Below, piece after piece: positions 42,782-52,730 of a stretch of 64,000 nucleotides of DNA (position 1 is the stretch's first letter; every line of letters begins with the position of its first letter). The notes beneath the pieces were generated by a model. It saw only the letters and a program-made list of their open reading frames with translations. It searched no databases and had not been told where the DNA came from. The stretch spans positions 1 through 64,000 of the forward strand of contig JADJAL010000024.1 in the NCBI GenBank assembly GCA_016704305.1. Direction: 5' to 3'. This DNA comes from Haliea sp. GTDB lineage: Bacteria; Pseudomonadota; Gammaproteobacteria; Pseudomonadales; Halieaceae. The position numbers and the translations under genes were made by a program.

Positions 42782-45329
42782 ATGCCCGGTTCCCAGTTTC
42801 CGCTTGAAACCCAGCCCCGGATACCACCCGAACTCGAGCGCCTGAAGGAGATGGCGAACGACCTGATGTACAGCTGGGATCGCTCGATCCGCTCGCTGTT
42901 CCACCGCCTCGACCGGCGTGTATGGGGAGGGCTGCGGGCACAACCCCAAGGCCTTCCTGCGTCGCGTACCCCAGCACCGTCTCGACGAGGCACTGAACGA
43001 TCGTTCCTATATGGAAGACTATCGCCGCGTGACCTCGGCCTACGATGCCTACATAGAGCACCGTGGCCGCCCGGAGGTGACCTCGCTGTTCAACCAGAAA
43101 GATGACCTCATCGCGTACTTCTGCCTCGAGTTCGGATTTCACGAGAGCTTCCCGATCTATTCCGGCGGCCTCGGCATACTCGCTGGCGACCACTGCAAGG
43201 CCGCCAGCGACGTGGGCCTGCCGTTCGTCGCCATCGGCCTGCTGTACCAGTTGGGCTACTTCACCCAGACCATCGACGGCCACGGACAGCAGCAGGTCGG
43301 CTACACGCGCTCCCATCCCCACGACCTGCCGGTGGTGCCGACACTGAATGCGCAGGGCCAGCACCTGACGCTGGACATCGAATTCCCCGGGCGCATCCTC
43401 AAGGTGCGGGTGTGGACTGCCCGGGCGGGCCATATCACGCTGTTTTTGCTGGATACCAACCTCGCGGAGAACTCGCCCGAGGACCGCAGGATTACCCACC
43501 AGTTGTACGGCGGCGATCGGGAAATGCGCCTGCAGCAGGAGCTGGTGCTGGGGATAGGCGGGGTCCGCGCGCTGCGTACCCTGGGCCTGCGCGCAACGAT
43601 CTGGCACATCAATGAGGGTCACGCGGCCTTCCAGTTACTGGAGCGCTGCGCCTTTCGCATGCGCGAGGGGCTGGACTTCGACAGCGCGATGGAACTGGTG
43701 GCCGCCGGTACGGTATTCACCACGCACACACCAGTGCCCGCAGGCCACGACATCTTTGAGCGCGGCCTGGTGGAGAAATACCTGGGACCCTCCGTGCGCG
43801 ATCTCGGCGTCGATTTCGAACGTGTCTACCAATTGGGCGTCAATTCCGGGGGCGGTTTCAACATGACCTGCCTGGCGCTGCGCTGCACCCGCTTCCACAA
43901 TGGCGTCAGCCGCATCCACGGGCAGGTGGCCGCGGAGATGGAGGCGTCGCTGTGGCCGCAAATTCCGTTCCGCGAGAACCCGATCACCCACATCACCAAC
44001 GGCGTGCACCTGCCGACGTTCCTCGCCAGGGAATGGGTAAGCGTGTTCGACCTGCGCTTCGATGACTGGCGCAACGAACTGCTGAACGAGGAGTACTGGG
44101 AGCGCCTGGAAGAGATCCCCGACTACCAGTTCTGGAGCATCCACAAAGCGCTCAAGCAGCAGTTGCTGGAGCACGTGCACGACGGGGTGATGGCGCAACA
44201 GCGGCGCAACGGCACCAGCGACGCCGTTATCCACCGCATGCTGCGCTATGTCGACGGCTCGCATGAAGACGTGATGGTGATGGGGTTTGCCCGCCGCTTC
44301 GCCACGTATAAACGCGCGGTAATGCTGTTCGCCGACCCGGTCCGCCTGGCGCGCCTGCTCGGCGACCACGAGCGCCCGGTGGTGATTATCTTTGCCGGCA
44401 AGGCCCACCCGCACGATTTGCCCGGCCAGCAGTTGATCAAGCAGATTCACGACTTTTCGATGCAACCGGAGTTCGTCGGCAAAATCCTGTTGCTGGAAGG
44501 CTACGACATGGCGCTCGCCCGGCGCATGGTCAGCGGTGTCGACGTCTGGCTGAACACGCCGGAGTATCCGCTGGAGGCGAGCGGCACCTCAGGGCAGAAG
44601 GCGGGCCTGAACGGCGCGGTGAACCTGAGCGTGCTCGATGGCTGGTGGGGCGAGGGCTACAACGGCGAGAACGGCTGGGGCATCACGCCCCGCGATGCGC
44701 GGTTTGACTACGGACTGCGCCAGCGGGAGGAAGGCAACGACCTGCTGGACATCATCGAGCACGAGGTGCTGCCGACCTATTTCCGGCGCGGCGGCAGTGG
44801 CTATTCCACGGACTGGGTGAGCAAAGCCAAGGCATCCATGAAGTCCATCATCCCCAGGTTCAACGCGCAGCGCATGCTGCAGGACTATGTCACCAAATTG
44901 TACCGGCCGGCGCAGCAGCAGCGCCGCAAGCTGGAAGCCAACCACGCACAACTCGCCCGCGATCTCGCCGCCTGGAAACGCCACGTGCGCGCGACCTGGC
45001 CCGGCGTGAGCATGCAGTTGATGTTGCAACCCCCGGCCCATCTGTTCCAGGACGACCGGATCATGCTGCGCGTGCGCGCCGACCTGAACGGGCTGCAGGC
45101 CGGCGATGTGAAGCTGGAATGCCTGTTCGGCACCAACGATGCCGATGGCGAGTTCACGGTGGTCCAGCGCGCCCAACTACAGGCCATCGGCGGCGAAGAG
45201 CGCTTCACCGATTTCGAAATCGAGGTAGTGCCGGAGATCGCGGGCTTGCAGTATTACAAGCTGCGCATGTACCCGTTCAACGAGTCGCTCAGCCATCCGT
45301 TTGAGTTGGGGTGCATGATCTGGATTTGA
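42782..45329 (+). CDS. glgP: Alpha-glucan (glycogen) phosphorylase, DUF3417 type (frameshifted)
   Basis: PLP enzyme that releases glucose-1-phosphate from glucans. The N-terminal 48 codons (MPGSQFPLETQPRIPPELER..., a DUF3417-type segment) are in one frame and the remaining 800 in the next. Deleting one G from the four-G run at 42924-42927 gives DRRVWEGCGHNPKAFLRRV, a continuous 849-residue protein. Motifs: AYFCLEFGFHESFPIYSGGL, the PLP region EASGTSGQKAGLNGAVNLSV with its Lys, and GEGYNGENGW. This is the short, unregulated phosphorylase type, not the E. coli GlgP type. The 60 bases before 42782 include the end of glgA. Confidence 0.9.
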
Positions 45330-45434
45330 TCGGTGCTGGCGTGCTGATTGGAGGTGCAGGAGGGCCAAGTGATTTAGATTAGAAGCTCGTCTTTCGCTTC
45401 GGGTCCAGCTGTTGAGTGTCCAATGCTCCCTCAG

Positions 45435-45673
45435 CCCGATACTCGCGGACGCATTGCACACCCAACACCCGAACCCTCTTTCCGTGCGAGTGCCTGGATC
45501 AAGCTTTCCGCAATCGCGGTAATTGTGGCGACAGTCCGGAAAGTCTGGCCGGCTAACCAATAACGAAGTATCGAACGAGGAAATGGCACGGAGCAAGGGT
45601 TTGGGCGTCGGGTGTGCAATGCGTCCGCGAGTATCGGGGAAGCGGGCGCATTGCACACCCGACGCCCGAACCC
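45435..45673. repeat. Triple intergenic repeat with long hairpin
   Basis: Three copies of a related 27-43-base sequence lie in the 420-base gap after glgP. Copy A is 45435-45477 (direct), copy B 45596-45639 (inverted), copy C 45647-45673 (direct). B and C form a hairpin with 27-base arms (45597-45623 and 45647-45673), one mismatch by eye, and a 23-base loop. The shared core is GCATTGCACACCC. A and B agree over about 43 bases with a few differences. No coding potential; the flanks also hold short shared strings. Probably a dispersed palindromic repeat of this genome, or a MITE-like element. Confidence 0.8.
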
Positions 45674-45749
45674 GACAACGAAGCTCGATACCATTGTCTC
45701 CCCCGGCTAAACAAGCGCCAAAATAAGTTTCTGCCATGAACCAAAACAG

Positions 45750-47279
45750 CTAACGCACCGCCAGCGCATCCATGATCTGTCGCAGGCTCGCGCGTTCACT
45801 GTCGACGCGTACAACCGGCTCGGAAGCTGCGGGTGGTTCCTCGTTCGCCAACTGCCACTCCAGCACGTCCTCATCCGCCTCGGAGGCGTCGTTCGCTCGC
45901 GCCCTGCGCTGCGCGATGCGCTGGCGCAGCACGTCCTGCGATGCGCTGAAGTGCAACAGGACGCAGCGGGATCGTGCCGCCTCGGCTGCGACGTAGAAAA
46001 GCTCGCGCTGCCATACAAGGAGATTGGTGCAATCCACGACCACGTTTTCACCGTGTTGCAACAGCTCACGCGCCAGCGTGGCGAGCTGCCCGTAGACATC
46101 GCGCGTCGACTGTTCGCCGTAGATGCCGCCCGCCACTGCAGAGCCGCTGTCGCCTGTCGGCGGCAGGCCGTGGCGGTATTTGCGCAAGACGTCGGAACGC
46201 AGCCGGATCGCGGGCAGTGCGGGCGCGAGCTGCGCCGCCCAGAACGATTTGCCCGACCCCGATACGCCGCAGGTGACGACGAGTCGGCCTGGCCCGCGGC
46301 AGCGCTGGCGAGTGGCCCAGGCCACCAGCGCATTCAGCATATCGAGCTTGCGCGACGCGAAGGACTGCTCGAGTTGCAGCGCGGCCACCTTGGCGCGCAC
46401 CATCGCCCGGTAACGCGCATACAACGGCAGCAGCGCAACACCGGCGTAATCGCCTGACTGGTCGAGGTAGCCGTCGATGAACGCATAACCGAGGTCCTCC
46501 CTGCCGCGTACGCAGCAGTCCATCACCAGGAAGGCAGCGTCGCACCACACGTCGATCACGCGCAGGGTCCGATCAAACTCCAGGCAATCAAACGCGCGGA
46601 TGCCCCGCTCTGTCAGTACCATGTTCTGCAGGTGCAGGTCGCCGTGGCACTCCCGGGTGAAGCCCTCGCGATGACGCAACGAGAGCAATGGCTTGGCCTG
46701 CGCCGCCTCCTCGCGCGTCGCCTGATCCAGTTGCGCCAGCGACACCCGCAGGTGTGCAGCGCTCGCCGCCGTGCGCAGCGTGGTGAAGTTATCCAGCATC
46801 GGGGCAACAGGGTCCACCGGCGCATCGATTGCCGCCAGCAGCGCATGCTGGGTTGCCAGGGTGCGCCCGAACTGTCGCAGGTCCTCTACACCGAGCAATC
46901 CCGCATCGAGGCGTCGATCCGCCTGCGCCGTCGGATCGAACTGCAGCATCTTTACCGCATAATCAACGATCGTGGCGCCATCGGCACGATCACTGGCACA
47001 CACTGTCAGCTTGCCATCGACGCTTCTGGCGATGGCGACAACATCGCGATAGAGTTCTGGCGCATAGGTTGTGTTGCAGCGCAGCTCCTCCTCGCAAAAA
47101 TGTTTGCGCAGCGCCAGCGTGCTGAAGTCCACGTAGTCGAAGTGCACGGGCTTTTTTACCTTGTACGCATACTCGCCGGTAAGGAATACCCAGGAGAGCA
47201 AGGTTTCGACCCGCTCAATGCGCTCCACCCGGTGCGGATACGCGTCGGGGCGCAATAGTTGTTCAGGCAGCTCAGTCAT
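45750..47279 (-). CDS. Fusion of aminoglycoside-phosphotransferase-like kinase and P-loop kinase
   Basis: About 509 residues. N-terminal half: protein-kinase-like APH fold with ATP Lys region YAYKVKKPVHFDYVDFST and the catalytic loop ECHGDLHLQNMVL, then FDCLEFDRTLRVIDV. C-terminal part: P-loop GVSGSGKSFWA, RSDVLRKYRHG and VVDCTNLL, a zeta-toxin/nucleotide-kinase-like domain. The pairing is a known bacterial architecture (COG2187 with COG0645); substrate unknown. The open frame continues 156 codons upstream, but that part is antisense to the gene at 47484, so I start at ATG 47279. Position next to the glycogen locus may be chance. Confidence 0.8.
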   Translation of the reverse strand: MTELPEQLLRPDAYPHRVERIERVETLLSWVFLTGEYAYKVKKPVHFDYVDFSTLALRKHFCEEELRCNTTYAPELYRDVVAIARSVDGKLTVCASDRADGATIVDYAVKMLQFDPTAQADRRLDAGLLGVEDLRQFGRTLATQHALLAAIDAPVDPVAPMLDNFTTLRTAASAAHLRVSLAQLDQATREEAAQAKPLLSLRHREGFTRECHGDLHLQNMVLTERGIRAFDCLEFDRTLRVIDVWCDAAFLVMDCCVRGREDLGYAFIDGYLDQSGDYAGVALLPLYARYRAMVRAKVAALQLEQSFASRKLDMLNALVAWATRQRCRGPGRLVVTCGVSGSGKSFWAAQLAPALPAIRLRSDVLRKYRHGLPPTGDSGSAVAGGIYGEQSTRDVYGQLATLARELLQHGENVVVDCTNLLVWQRELFYVAAEAARSRCVLLHFSASQDVLRQRIAQRRARANDASEADEDVLEWQLANEEPPAASEPVVRVDSERASLRQIMDALAVR

Positions 47280-47483
47280 CAGGCAATCGAATCCCTGCGA
47301 ATACAGCAAAGAATACGCGATGGCGTGGGCGCTGTCTGATGACGGGCAGACTATTCGCCAAAACATTGATCTGGCGCTATGAATACACCCCTTTTTCTTC
47401 ATGTTCGCGTAATAGAAGGGGCATATAATTAAGCAAATGACGGACAATTTTGCCGGTCCGAATACAGTGGAGGAGTAATCATC

Positions 47484-47873
47484 GTGAACGTTAAAGACGA
47501 ATTGCAAGACACCACCGAGAAGCTGCGCAAGCAGCGCGAGGAGCTGAGTGTAAAAATGCACCTCGCCAGTATGGAGGTGCGTGACGAATGGGAAGAAATC
47601 GAAGAGAAGTGGGAGGAGTTCACTGCCAAGAGCAAGCAATTCTATAAGGAAGTAGAGCCGTCGCTGGGTGAGATTCGCACCGCGCTCTCCCTGCTCGGTT
47701 CGGAACTGGAAGCTGGTTACCAGAAAATAAAATCCGCGCTCAAACACTCGCGAGAAAAGCCGACAAATCCACAGATCCCCCGGTGCGGCCTGGCGGTGCG
47801 CCTGCTGTTCTCTTTCGGGCGCGCCGTGGCGGAGATGTATTTTCCGCCCGGTCGTCAGCGCACTGACCGATAA
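47484..47873 (+). CDS. Small charged coiled-coil protein
   Basis: 129 residues, start GTG with GGAGGAG about eight bases upstream. Residues 5-85 form a strongly charged helix (ELQDTTEKLRKQREELSVK and RDEWEEIEEKWEEFTAKSK), probably a coiled coil. The C-terminal 40 residues are basic with a weakly apolar GLAVRLLFSFGRAVAEMYF. No known family recognised. Its last 19 bases overlap the convergent cyclopropane synthase gene. Confidence 0.65.
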   Translation: MNVKDELQDTTEKLRKQREELSVKMHLASMEVRDEWEEIEEKWEEFTAKSKQFYKEVEPSLGEIRTALSLLGSELEAGYQKIKSALKHSREKPTNPQIPRCGLAVRLLFSFGRAVAEMYFPPGRQRTDR

Positions 47874-49072
47874 ACCCCCGCGCGCTGGCGCTTACTCAGC
47901 ACCAGTTGCCATAACTGTCCCTGCTTCGCGCGAAACATGCCGGCGCAGCACAGCAGGTAGTATTTCCACATGCGGTAGAAGCGCTGGTCGTAGCGCTGCT
48001 TGAGCCGTGGCCACGCCGCGTTGAACTTTTCCCACCATGCCATCAGCGTCTTGTCGTAATCCGGCCCGAAGTTGTGCCAATCCTCGATCAGGAAGCGGCC
48101 TTCCAGCGCATCGGTCACCTGCCGGGCGGAGGGCAGGTGACCATTCGGAAAAATGTGGCGGTCGACCCAGGGATCGCAGTAGGACAAGGTGCGATGGACG
48201 CCGATGCTGTGCAACAGGAACAAGCCCTGGTCCTCCAACAGGCGGTTTATCGAATCGAAATAGACGGCGTAGTTCTTCGGCCCCACGTGTTCGAACATGC
48301 CGATTGAAACGATCTTGTCGTAGCGCCCCTGCACGTCGCGGTAGTCGCGCAGTTCGATGGTCACGGGCAAGCCCGCGCAGTGTTGCCGCGCCAGCAGAAG
48401 TTGTTCACGCGAGACGGTGATGCCGGTGACTTCCACGTGGTAGTTCTGCGCCGCGAAGCGCGCCATGCCGCCCCAGCCACAGCCGATATCGAGCAGCCGT
48501 TCACCCTTGCGCAGGTCCAGCTTGCGACAGATCAGGTCAAGCTTGTTGTACTGGGCCTGTTCCAGGTCCGCCGCGGCTTGCCAGTAGCCACAGGAGTACA
48601 TCATCCGGGAATCGAGCATCGCCTCGAACACATCGTTGCCGATGTCGTAATGCTGCTCGCCCACCTGGAATGCGCGCTGCGAGGACTGCAGGTTGTACAG
48701 GCGATGGCGCAGCACTTCCACCAGCATGCGCCTGCGGGTCATGCCGCGAATAATCTGGTCGATATTGCCGCGCAGCAGTCGATGGAAGAGCTGGTCCAGC
48801 CGCTGTGCGTCCCACATGCCATCGACGTAGGCCTCGCCAAAACCGAGGGAGCCGCGCGCCAGGATGCGTTGGTACATTTGCGGGTCGTGCACCTGTATGT
48901 CCCAGGGCGCGTCGCCATTGAAGGTCACGCCAGTGCTGCGCGCCAGTTCCCGCAGCACAGCGGGCGGCGCTGCGCCTGTCGCGAAGGGGAACGCAGCAGT
49001 GGGATGATGTCGGGTAATCGCATGATCCGCGCCTCCATTTCGAGAGGTGAATCGATGGCGTAGCATTGGCAT
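47855..49072 (-). CDS. cfa: Cyclopropane-fatty-acyl-phospholipid synthase
   Basis: SAM-dependent enzyme that adds a methylene bridge to unsaturated acyl chains of membrane lipids. 405 residues. SAM site LLDIGCGWGGMARFAAQNY; SIGMFEHVGPKNY; the family sequence QYDKLDL is here QYNKLDL; VDRHIFPNGHLPS. The first 40 residues vary in the family, so the exact start (49072) is uncertain. Gene sits between an orphan coiled-coil gene and the ATP-grasp operon. Confidence 0.93.
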   Translation of the reverse strand: MPMLRHRFTSRNGGADHAITRHHPTAAFPFATGAAPPAVLRELARSTGVTFNGDAPWDIQVHDPQMYQRILARGSLGFGEAYVDGMWDAQRLDQLFHRLLRGNIDQIIRGMTRRRMLVEVLRHRLYNLQSSQRAFQVGEQHYDIGNDVFEAMLDSRMMYSCGYWQAAADLEQAQYNKLDLICRKLDLRKGERLLDIGCGWGGMARFAAQNYHVEVTGITVSREQLLLARQHCAGLPVTIELRDYRDVQGRYDKIVSIGMFEHVGPKNYAVYFDSINRLLEDQGLFLLHSIGVHRTLSYCDPWVDRHIFPNGHLPSARQVTDALEGRFLIEDWHNFGPDYDKTLMAWWEKFNAAWPRLKQRYDQRFYRMWKYYLLCCAGMFRAKQGQLWQLVLSKRQRAGVYRSVR

Positions 49073-49156
49073 TGCTACGGCTGTCCTGAGATAAAAATGG
49101 CCCAGAAATGGCTTTACTGCAAGTTGGATCGCTGCCCGCCGCGCGCTGCTACCGGG

Positions 49157-50008
49157 CTAACAGCAACTCACCCACACGCCAACCTCCAGCGTGGATTGCG
49201 CCGCGCCTGAAAACGCTCCCGCTATCGGCGGCACGGATTCAGGCAGGCGGGCGACCGCGACCGGGAAATGATCGGCGCCCACTATCGCGCCGGTGGTGGG
49301 GTCAAAACCCAGCCAGCCCGCGCCCGGCAGGTACACTTCAGCCCAGGCGTGGGTTGAGCCGGACTGTGTCAATTGCGGCACATACAGGTAGCCGCTGACA
49401 AAACGCGCTGCCAGCCCGAGGCAGGTCGCAGCCTGCATGAACAGGTAAGCGAAATCGCGGCAGGAGCCCGTGCCTCGGGCGAGCGTCTGCTCCGCGCTCT
49501 GCACCCCCGGTTGTTCGCGCATCTGGTATTTCAATGTCGCGTGGATGTGCTGGGTCATGCGCAACAACAGCGAGTAAGTCTGGATGCTTTCCGTCGCGCG
49601 CCAGAAGCTGCCGATCCACGTTTTTACCTTGCCGTGCCCACCCGGCGAACCGGCGGCGGCATAAGGCGCGAGCAAGGCCCGGTCGTCGTCGAGATAGGCG
49701 AAGGGATAATGCACCGCATAGTCCGCGACGATAAAGTCCAATGGATCTTCGTTGTACTGCTGGATGATCACCTCGCTTTCAACCGCCAATTGCTGTGTCG
49801 GTAACGGCTCAAAACTGGCGATGGCCATGGAATTGCCTTCGACATCACGGTGCCAGAGCAACGTGGCTTCAGGCGTGATTCGCAGGTCAAACGACTGTAT
49901 GCGCTGCGCGTGATCCTCCCGTGGACGCAACAGCAGTTCGTGCAGCCCGAGTGTCACTGGAGCGGAGAAGTTGTAGTAGGTGTGGTGAACAATTTTATAG
50001 CGCTGCAC
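49157..50008 (-). CDS. Transglutaminase-like protein of the ATP-grasp/alpha-E operon
   Basis: 283 residues. N-terminal beta domain typical of bacterial transglutaminase-like proteins (YKIVHHTYYNFSAPVTLGLH), then the core with Cys in RGTGSCRDFAYLFMQ, His in STHAWAEVYLPG and Asp in GWLGFDPTTG. Probably an amidase or peptide-forming enzyme. Third gene after the ATP-grasp and alpha-E genes (32 bases after the latter). The C-terminal end VSCC is unusual. Confidence 0.88.
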   Translation of the reverse strand: MQRYKIVHHTYYNFSAPVTLGLHELLLRPREDHAQRIQSFDLRITPEATLLWHRDVEGNSMAIASFEPLPTQQLAVESEVIIQQYNEDPLDFIVADYAVHYPFAYLDDDRALLAPYAAAGSPGGHGKVKTWIGSFWRATESIQTYSLLLRMTQHIHATLKYQMREQPGVQSAEQTLARGTGSCRDFAYLFMQAATCLGLAARFVSGYLYVPQLTQSGSTHAWAEVYLPGAGWLGFDPTTGAIVGADHFPVAVARLPESVPPIAGAFSGAAQSTLEVGVWVSCC

Positions 50009-50040
50009 GATTCACCCGCGATCGCATTTGTTCGGTTGCG

Positions 50041-50973
50041 TCAGCTGCTTGCATGCGCGAACCAACGCACGGCAATCGCATTGTGCACATCCACCAGTTG
50101 CAACTGCAATTCATCGATGAAGTCATGCAGTGCCGGGCCCGCCAGCGCTCCGCAATCCGTCTCCTTCAATCGTCGCCGCAGGTTCGCCGCCACGGCGAGG
50201 GCGCTCGTGTGATCCGGCAGCAACTTCATGCTGTTTTCAATCTGCACCAGCGTGTGCGCCACCGCGCGCGGGAACACCGTGCTCTGGAACAAAAAGACCA
50301 GCACGTCTTCACGATTAACACGGCGCCGCACGTCCAACCGATACATCTGGTAGGCGCTCAGGGATTGCAGAACGCTGATCCACAGCACGTTGCGAAACGG
50401 CGAGGTCTCGTCGATGTTGCCCATCAATCCCGCCGACGCCGCATCGATAATGCGGGTGCTCATATCGGCGCGCTCCAGGTTCCTGCCGATGCGCACGAAC
50501 TGGTAGGCAGCGTCCTGGTTCATGGAACCGGCAAGCATGCCGGTAATCTGCTGGCAGGACTGCACAATGTTATTGAGCACTGCGTGGCGCACGCCCCGTG
50601 GCAGGTCCTTGTGGCTGCGCCTGGCCACGCTCAGGTAGAGGCTGTTCACGCGCTCCCAGGTTTCGCTCGGCAGTATCTCCCGCGTGGTGCGCATGTTTTC
50701 CCGCGCATAGGTGAGCGAGCTGATGATCGACGAGGGATTCTCCCGCTCGCCAAACACGAAGCTGATGACATTTTTCTCGGTGGCCGCGCCCGCCACTTTG
50801 GCGAACGTCTGCTCCGCGCCGAGTACCTCCAGCAACAATCCCCAGCCGGGCTGCACTTCCCTGGGCAGGTCGAGCACCGCATTGTGGCGCACCAGTAACA
50901 GGCGCGCGGTATTCTCCGCGCGCTCCAGGAAACGACCCAGCCAATAAACCCGCTCCGCGACGCGCGATAACAT
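50041..50973 (-). CDS. Alpha-E domain protein (DUF403)
   Basis: 310 residues, all-helical. Begins MLSRVAERVYWLGRFLERAE, the family signature. The alpha-E family occurs next to circularly permuted ATP-grasp proteins and is thought to work with them in forming or modifying a peptide; this is not proven. Its ATG overlaps the ATP-grasp stop (TGATG). Confidence 0.9.
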   Translation of the reverse strand: MLSRVAERVYWLGRFLERAENTARLLLVRHNAVLDLPREVQPGWGLLLEVLGAEQTFAKVAGAATEKNVISFVFGERENPSSIISSLTYARENMRTTREILPSETWERVNSLYLSVARRSHKDLPRGVRHAVLNNIVQSCQQITGMLAGSMNQDAAYQFVRIGRNLERADMSTRIIDAASAGLMGNIDETSPFRNVLWISVLQSLSAYQMYRLDVRRRVNREDVLVFLFQSTVFPRAVAHTLVQIENSMKLLPDHTSALAVAANLRRRLKETDCGALAGPALHDFIDELQLQLVDVHNAIAVRWFAHASS

Positions 50974-52478
50974 CAGTGGGCCTCCGTATCGACAATCCAG
51001 GTGTCTTTACTGCCGCCACCCTGGGAAGAATTCACCACCAGCGAGCCTTTGCGCAGCGCCACGCGCGTCAGCCCGCCGGGCGTCACGTAATGCTTTTTAC
51101 CCTGCAGGATGAAAGGCCGCAGATCGAGGTGCCTCGGCTCAATATTGTTGCCGCACAGCGTGGGTGCCGTGGACAGCTTGAGCGCCGGTTGCGCCATGTA
51201 ATTACGGGGATTCTTGTTGATCAGGTCGGTGAAAAGGGCCAATTCCTTCTTGCTCGCGACGGGGCCGATCAGCATGCCATAGCCACCGGATTCGTTGGCC
51301 GGCTTCACGACCATGGTGGCGAGGTTTGCAAGCACGTGCTTGCGCTGCTGCGGATCGACGCACAAGAACGAGGGCACATTCGGAATAATCGGGTCCTCAC
51401 CGAGGTAATAGCGGATGATCGCGGGCACGAAGGTGTAAATCACCTTGTCGTCTGCGACACCTGCTCCCGGTGCGTTGGCGAGACCCACGTTGCCCTTGCG
51501 CCAGGCGCGAAACAGCCCGGGCGTACCCCGCGTGGACTCGGGGCGAAACACTTCCGGGTCCAGGTAATCGTCGTTGATGCGCCGGTAGATGACATCGACG
51601 CGCGCCAGCCCGCGGATGGTCTTCATGTACACCATGTCATCGCTGCCGACGACCAGGTCAGCGCCCTCGACCAATTCGGCACCCATGCGCTGTGCGAGGT
51701 AGGCGTGTTCGAAGTAGGCCGAATTGAAAATCCCCGGTGTCATCACCACGATCTCCGGGTGGTTGTTGCGGCGCGGCGACAGCGACGCCAGCATGTCGAA
51801 CAACTGTGACGGGTAATCGGCCACCGGCAGGATGGAGTTGCGTTCAAACAACTGCGGCAGTACGCGCTTGGATATCGCGCGGTTCTCCAGCATGTAGGAG
51901 ACGCCCGAGGGCACACGCAGGTTGTCCTCCAGTACATACACCGTGCCGTCGGCATCGCGCACCAGATCGGAGCCGCACACATGCGACCAGACGCCGTGGC
52001 GCGGCCTGGCGCCGACGCACGGTTTCAGGAACTCCGGTGAGCTGTCGATGATGTCCCGCGGCACCACCTTGTCCTTGAGAATCTGCTGCTTGTTGTAGAT
52101 GTCGTCGATAAACAGGTTGAGCGCGATCAGGCGCTGGATCAAACCGCGCTCCAGCACCTGCCATTCCGAGAGCGGAATAATGCGCGGGATGATGTCCATC
52201 GGCCAGGCGCGGTCGATATTCTGCCCCTCGCTGTACACGGTAAACGTGATGCCCATTTCCTGGATGGCAAGGTCCGCGGCCTGCTGCCGGGAGATAAGGT
52301 GCTTGATGGTCTGCTTGCGCATGAACGCCGCCAGGCTGCGCGTGGCGGGGCGCGCGCGGCCCGGCGCGCTGATGATCTCGTCGTAGAACTCACCGGGGTC
52401 GTAGCTGGTCCAGTCGATCGTCGCGCGGGGACGCGCGCGCGTGTAGGGCTTCGGGGATGTGATCCTGGACTGCACCAT
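50973..52478 (-). CDS. Circularly permuted type 2 ATP-grasp protein
   Basis: 501 residues. Family motifs: YSEGQNIDRAWPMDIIPRII near the N-terminus, a VYVLEDNLRVPSGVSYMLEN acidic/ATP site, RVDVIYRRINDDYLDPE, GLFRAWRKGNVGLANAPGAG and VVKPANESGGYGM. ATP-grasp enzymes of this kind should ligate a carboxylate and an amine. First gene of the three-gene operon; faces the M13 peptidase across 252 bases. Confidence 0.92.
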   Translation of the reverse strand: MVQSRITSPKPYTRARPRATIDWTSYDPGEFYDEIISAPGRARPATRSLAAFMRKQTIKHLISRQQAADLAIQEMGITFTVYSEGQNIDRAWPMDIIPRIIPLSEWQVLERGLIQRLIALNLFIDDIYNKQQILKDKVVPRDIIDSSPEFLKPCVGARPRHGVWSHVCGSDLVRDADGTVYVLEDNLRVPSGVSYMLENRAISKRVLPQLFERNSILPVADYPSQLFDMLASLSPRRNNHPEIVVMTPGIFNSAYFEHAYLAQRMGAELVEGADLVVGSDDMVYMKTIRGLARVDVIYRRINDDYLDPEVFRPESTRGTPGLFRAWRKGNVGLANAPGAGVADDKVIYTFVPAIIRYYLGEDPIIPNVPSFLCVDPQQRKHVLANLATMVVKPANESGGYGMLIGPVASKKELALFTDLINKNPRNYMAQPALKLSTAPTLCGNNIEPRHLDLRPFILQGKKHYVTPGGLTRVALRKGSLVVNSSQGGGSKDTWIVDTEAH

Positions 52479-52730
52479 TGCGATTGTTACCTCCAGGCCT
52501 GTGCTTCAGCACGGCCGAGTCGCATAGCACTGCGATCAGTTCCGGCAGGGAAGGATTCGCACAGCACAACCATTCTAAAGCGCCTGTGGCGCGCAACAAG
52601 GGAAATAGTCTACAACCGCGCAGGCCAGGCGCCCCCGCTGGGCGCGCGCCGCTAGCCACGCGCTGCTGGCTGCTATACAAAAAGCGCGGTTTGGTTACAC
52701 TACCCGGCACTGAATTCCCGAGGGACACGC

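Noticed and set aside
45435..45673. CRISPR array
   Set aside because: Only three copies in mixed orientation with no regular spacers; no cas genes.
47280..47747. 156-codon N-terminal extension of the APH/kinase fusion
   Set aside because: It is antisense to the coiled-coil gene at 47484 and unlike any kinase N-terminus; ATG 47279 fits the family.
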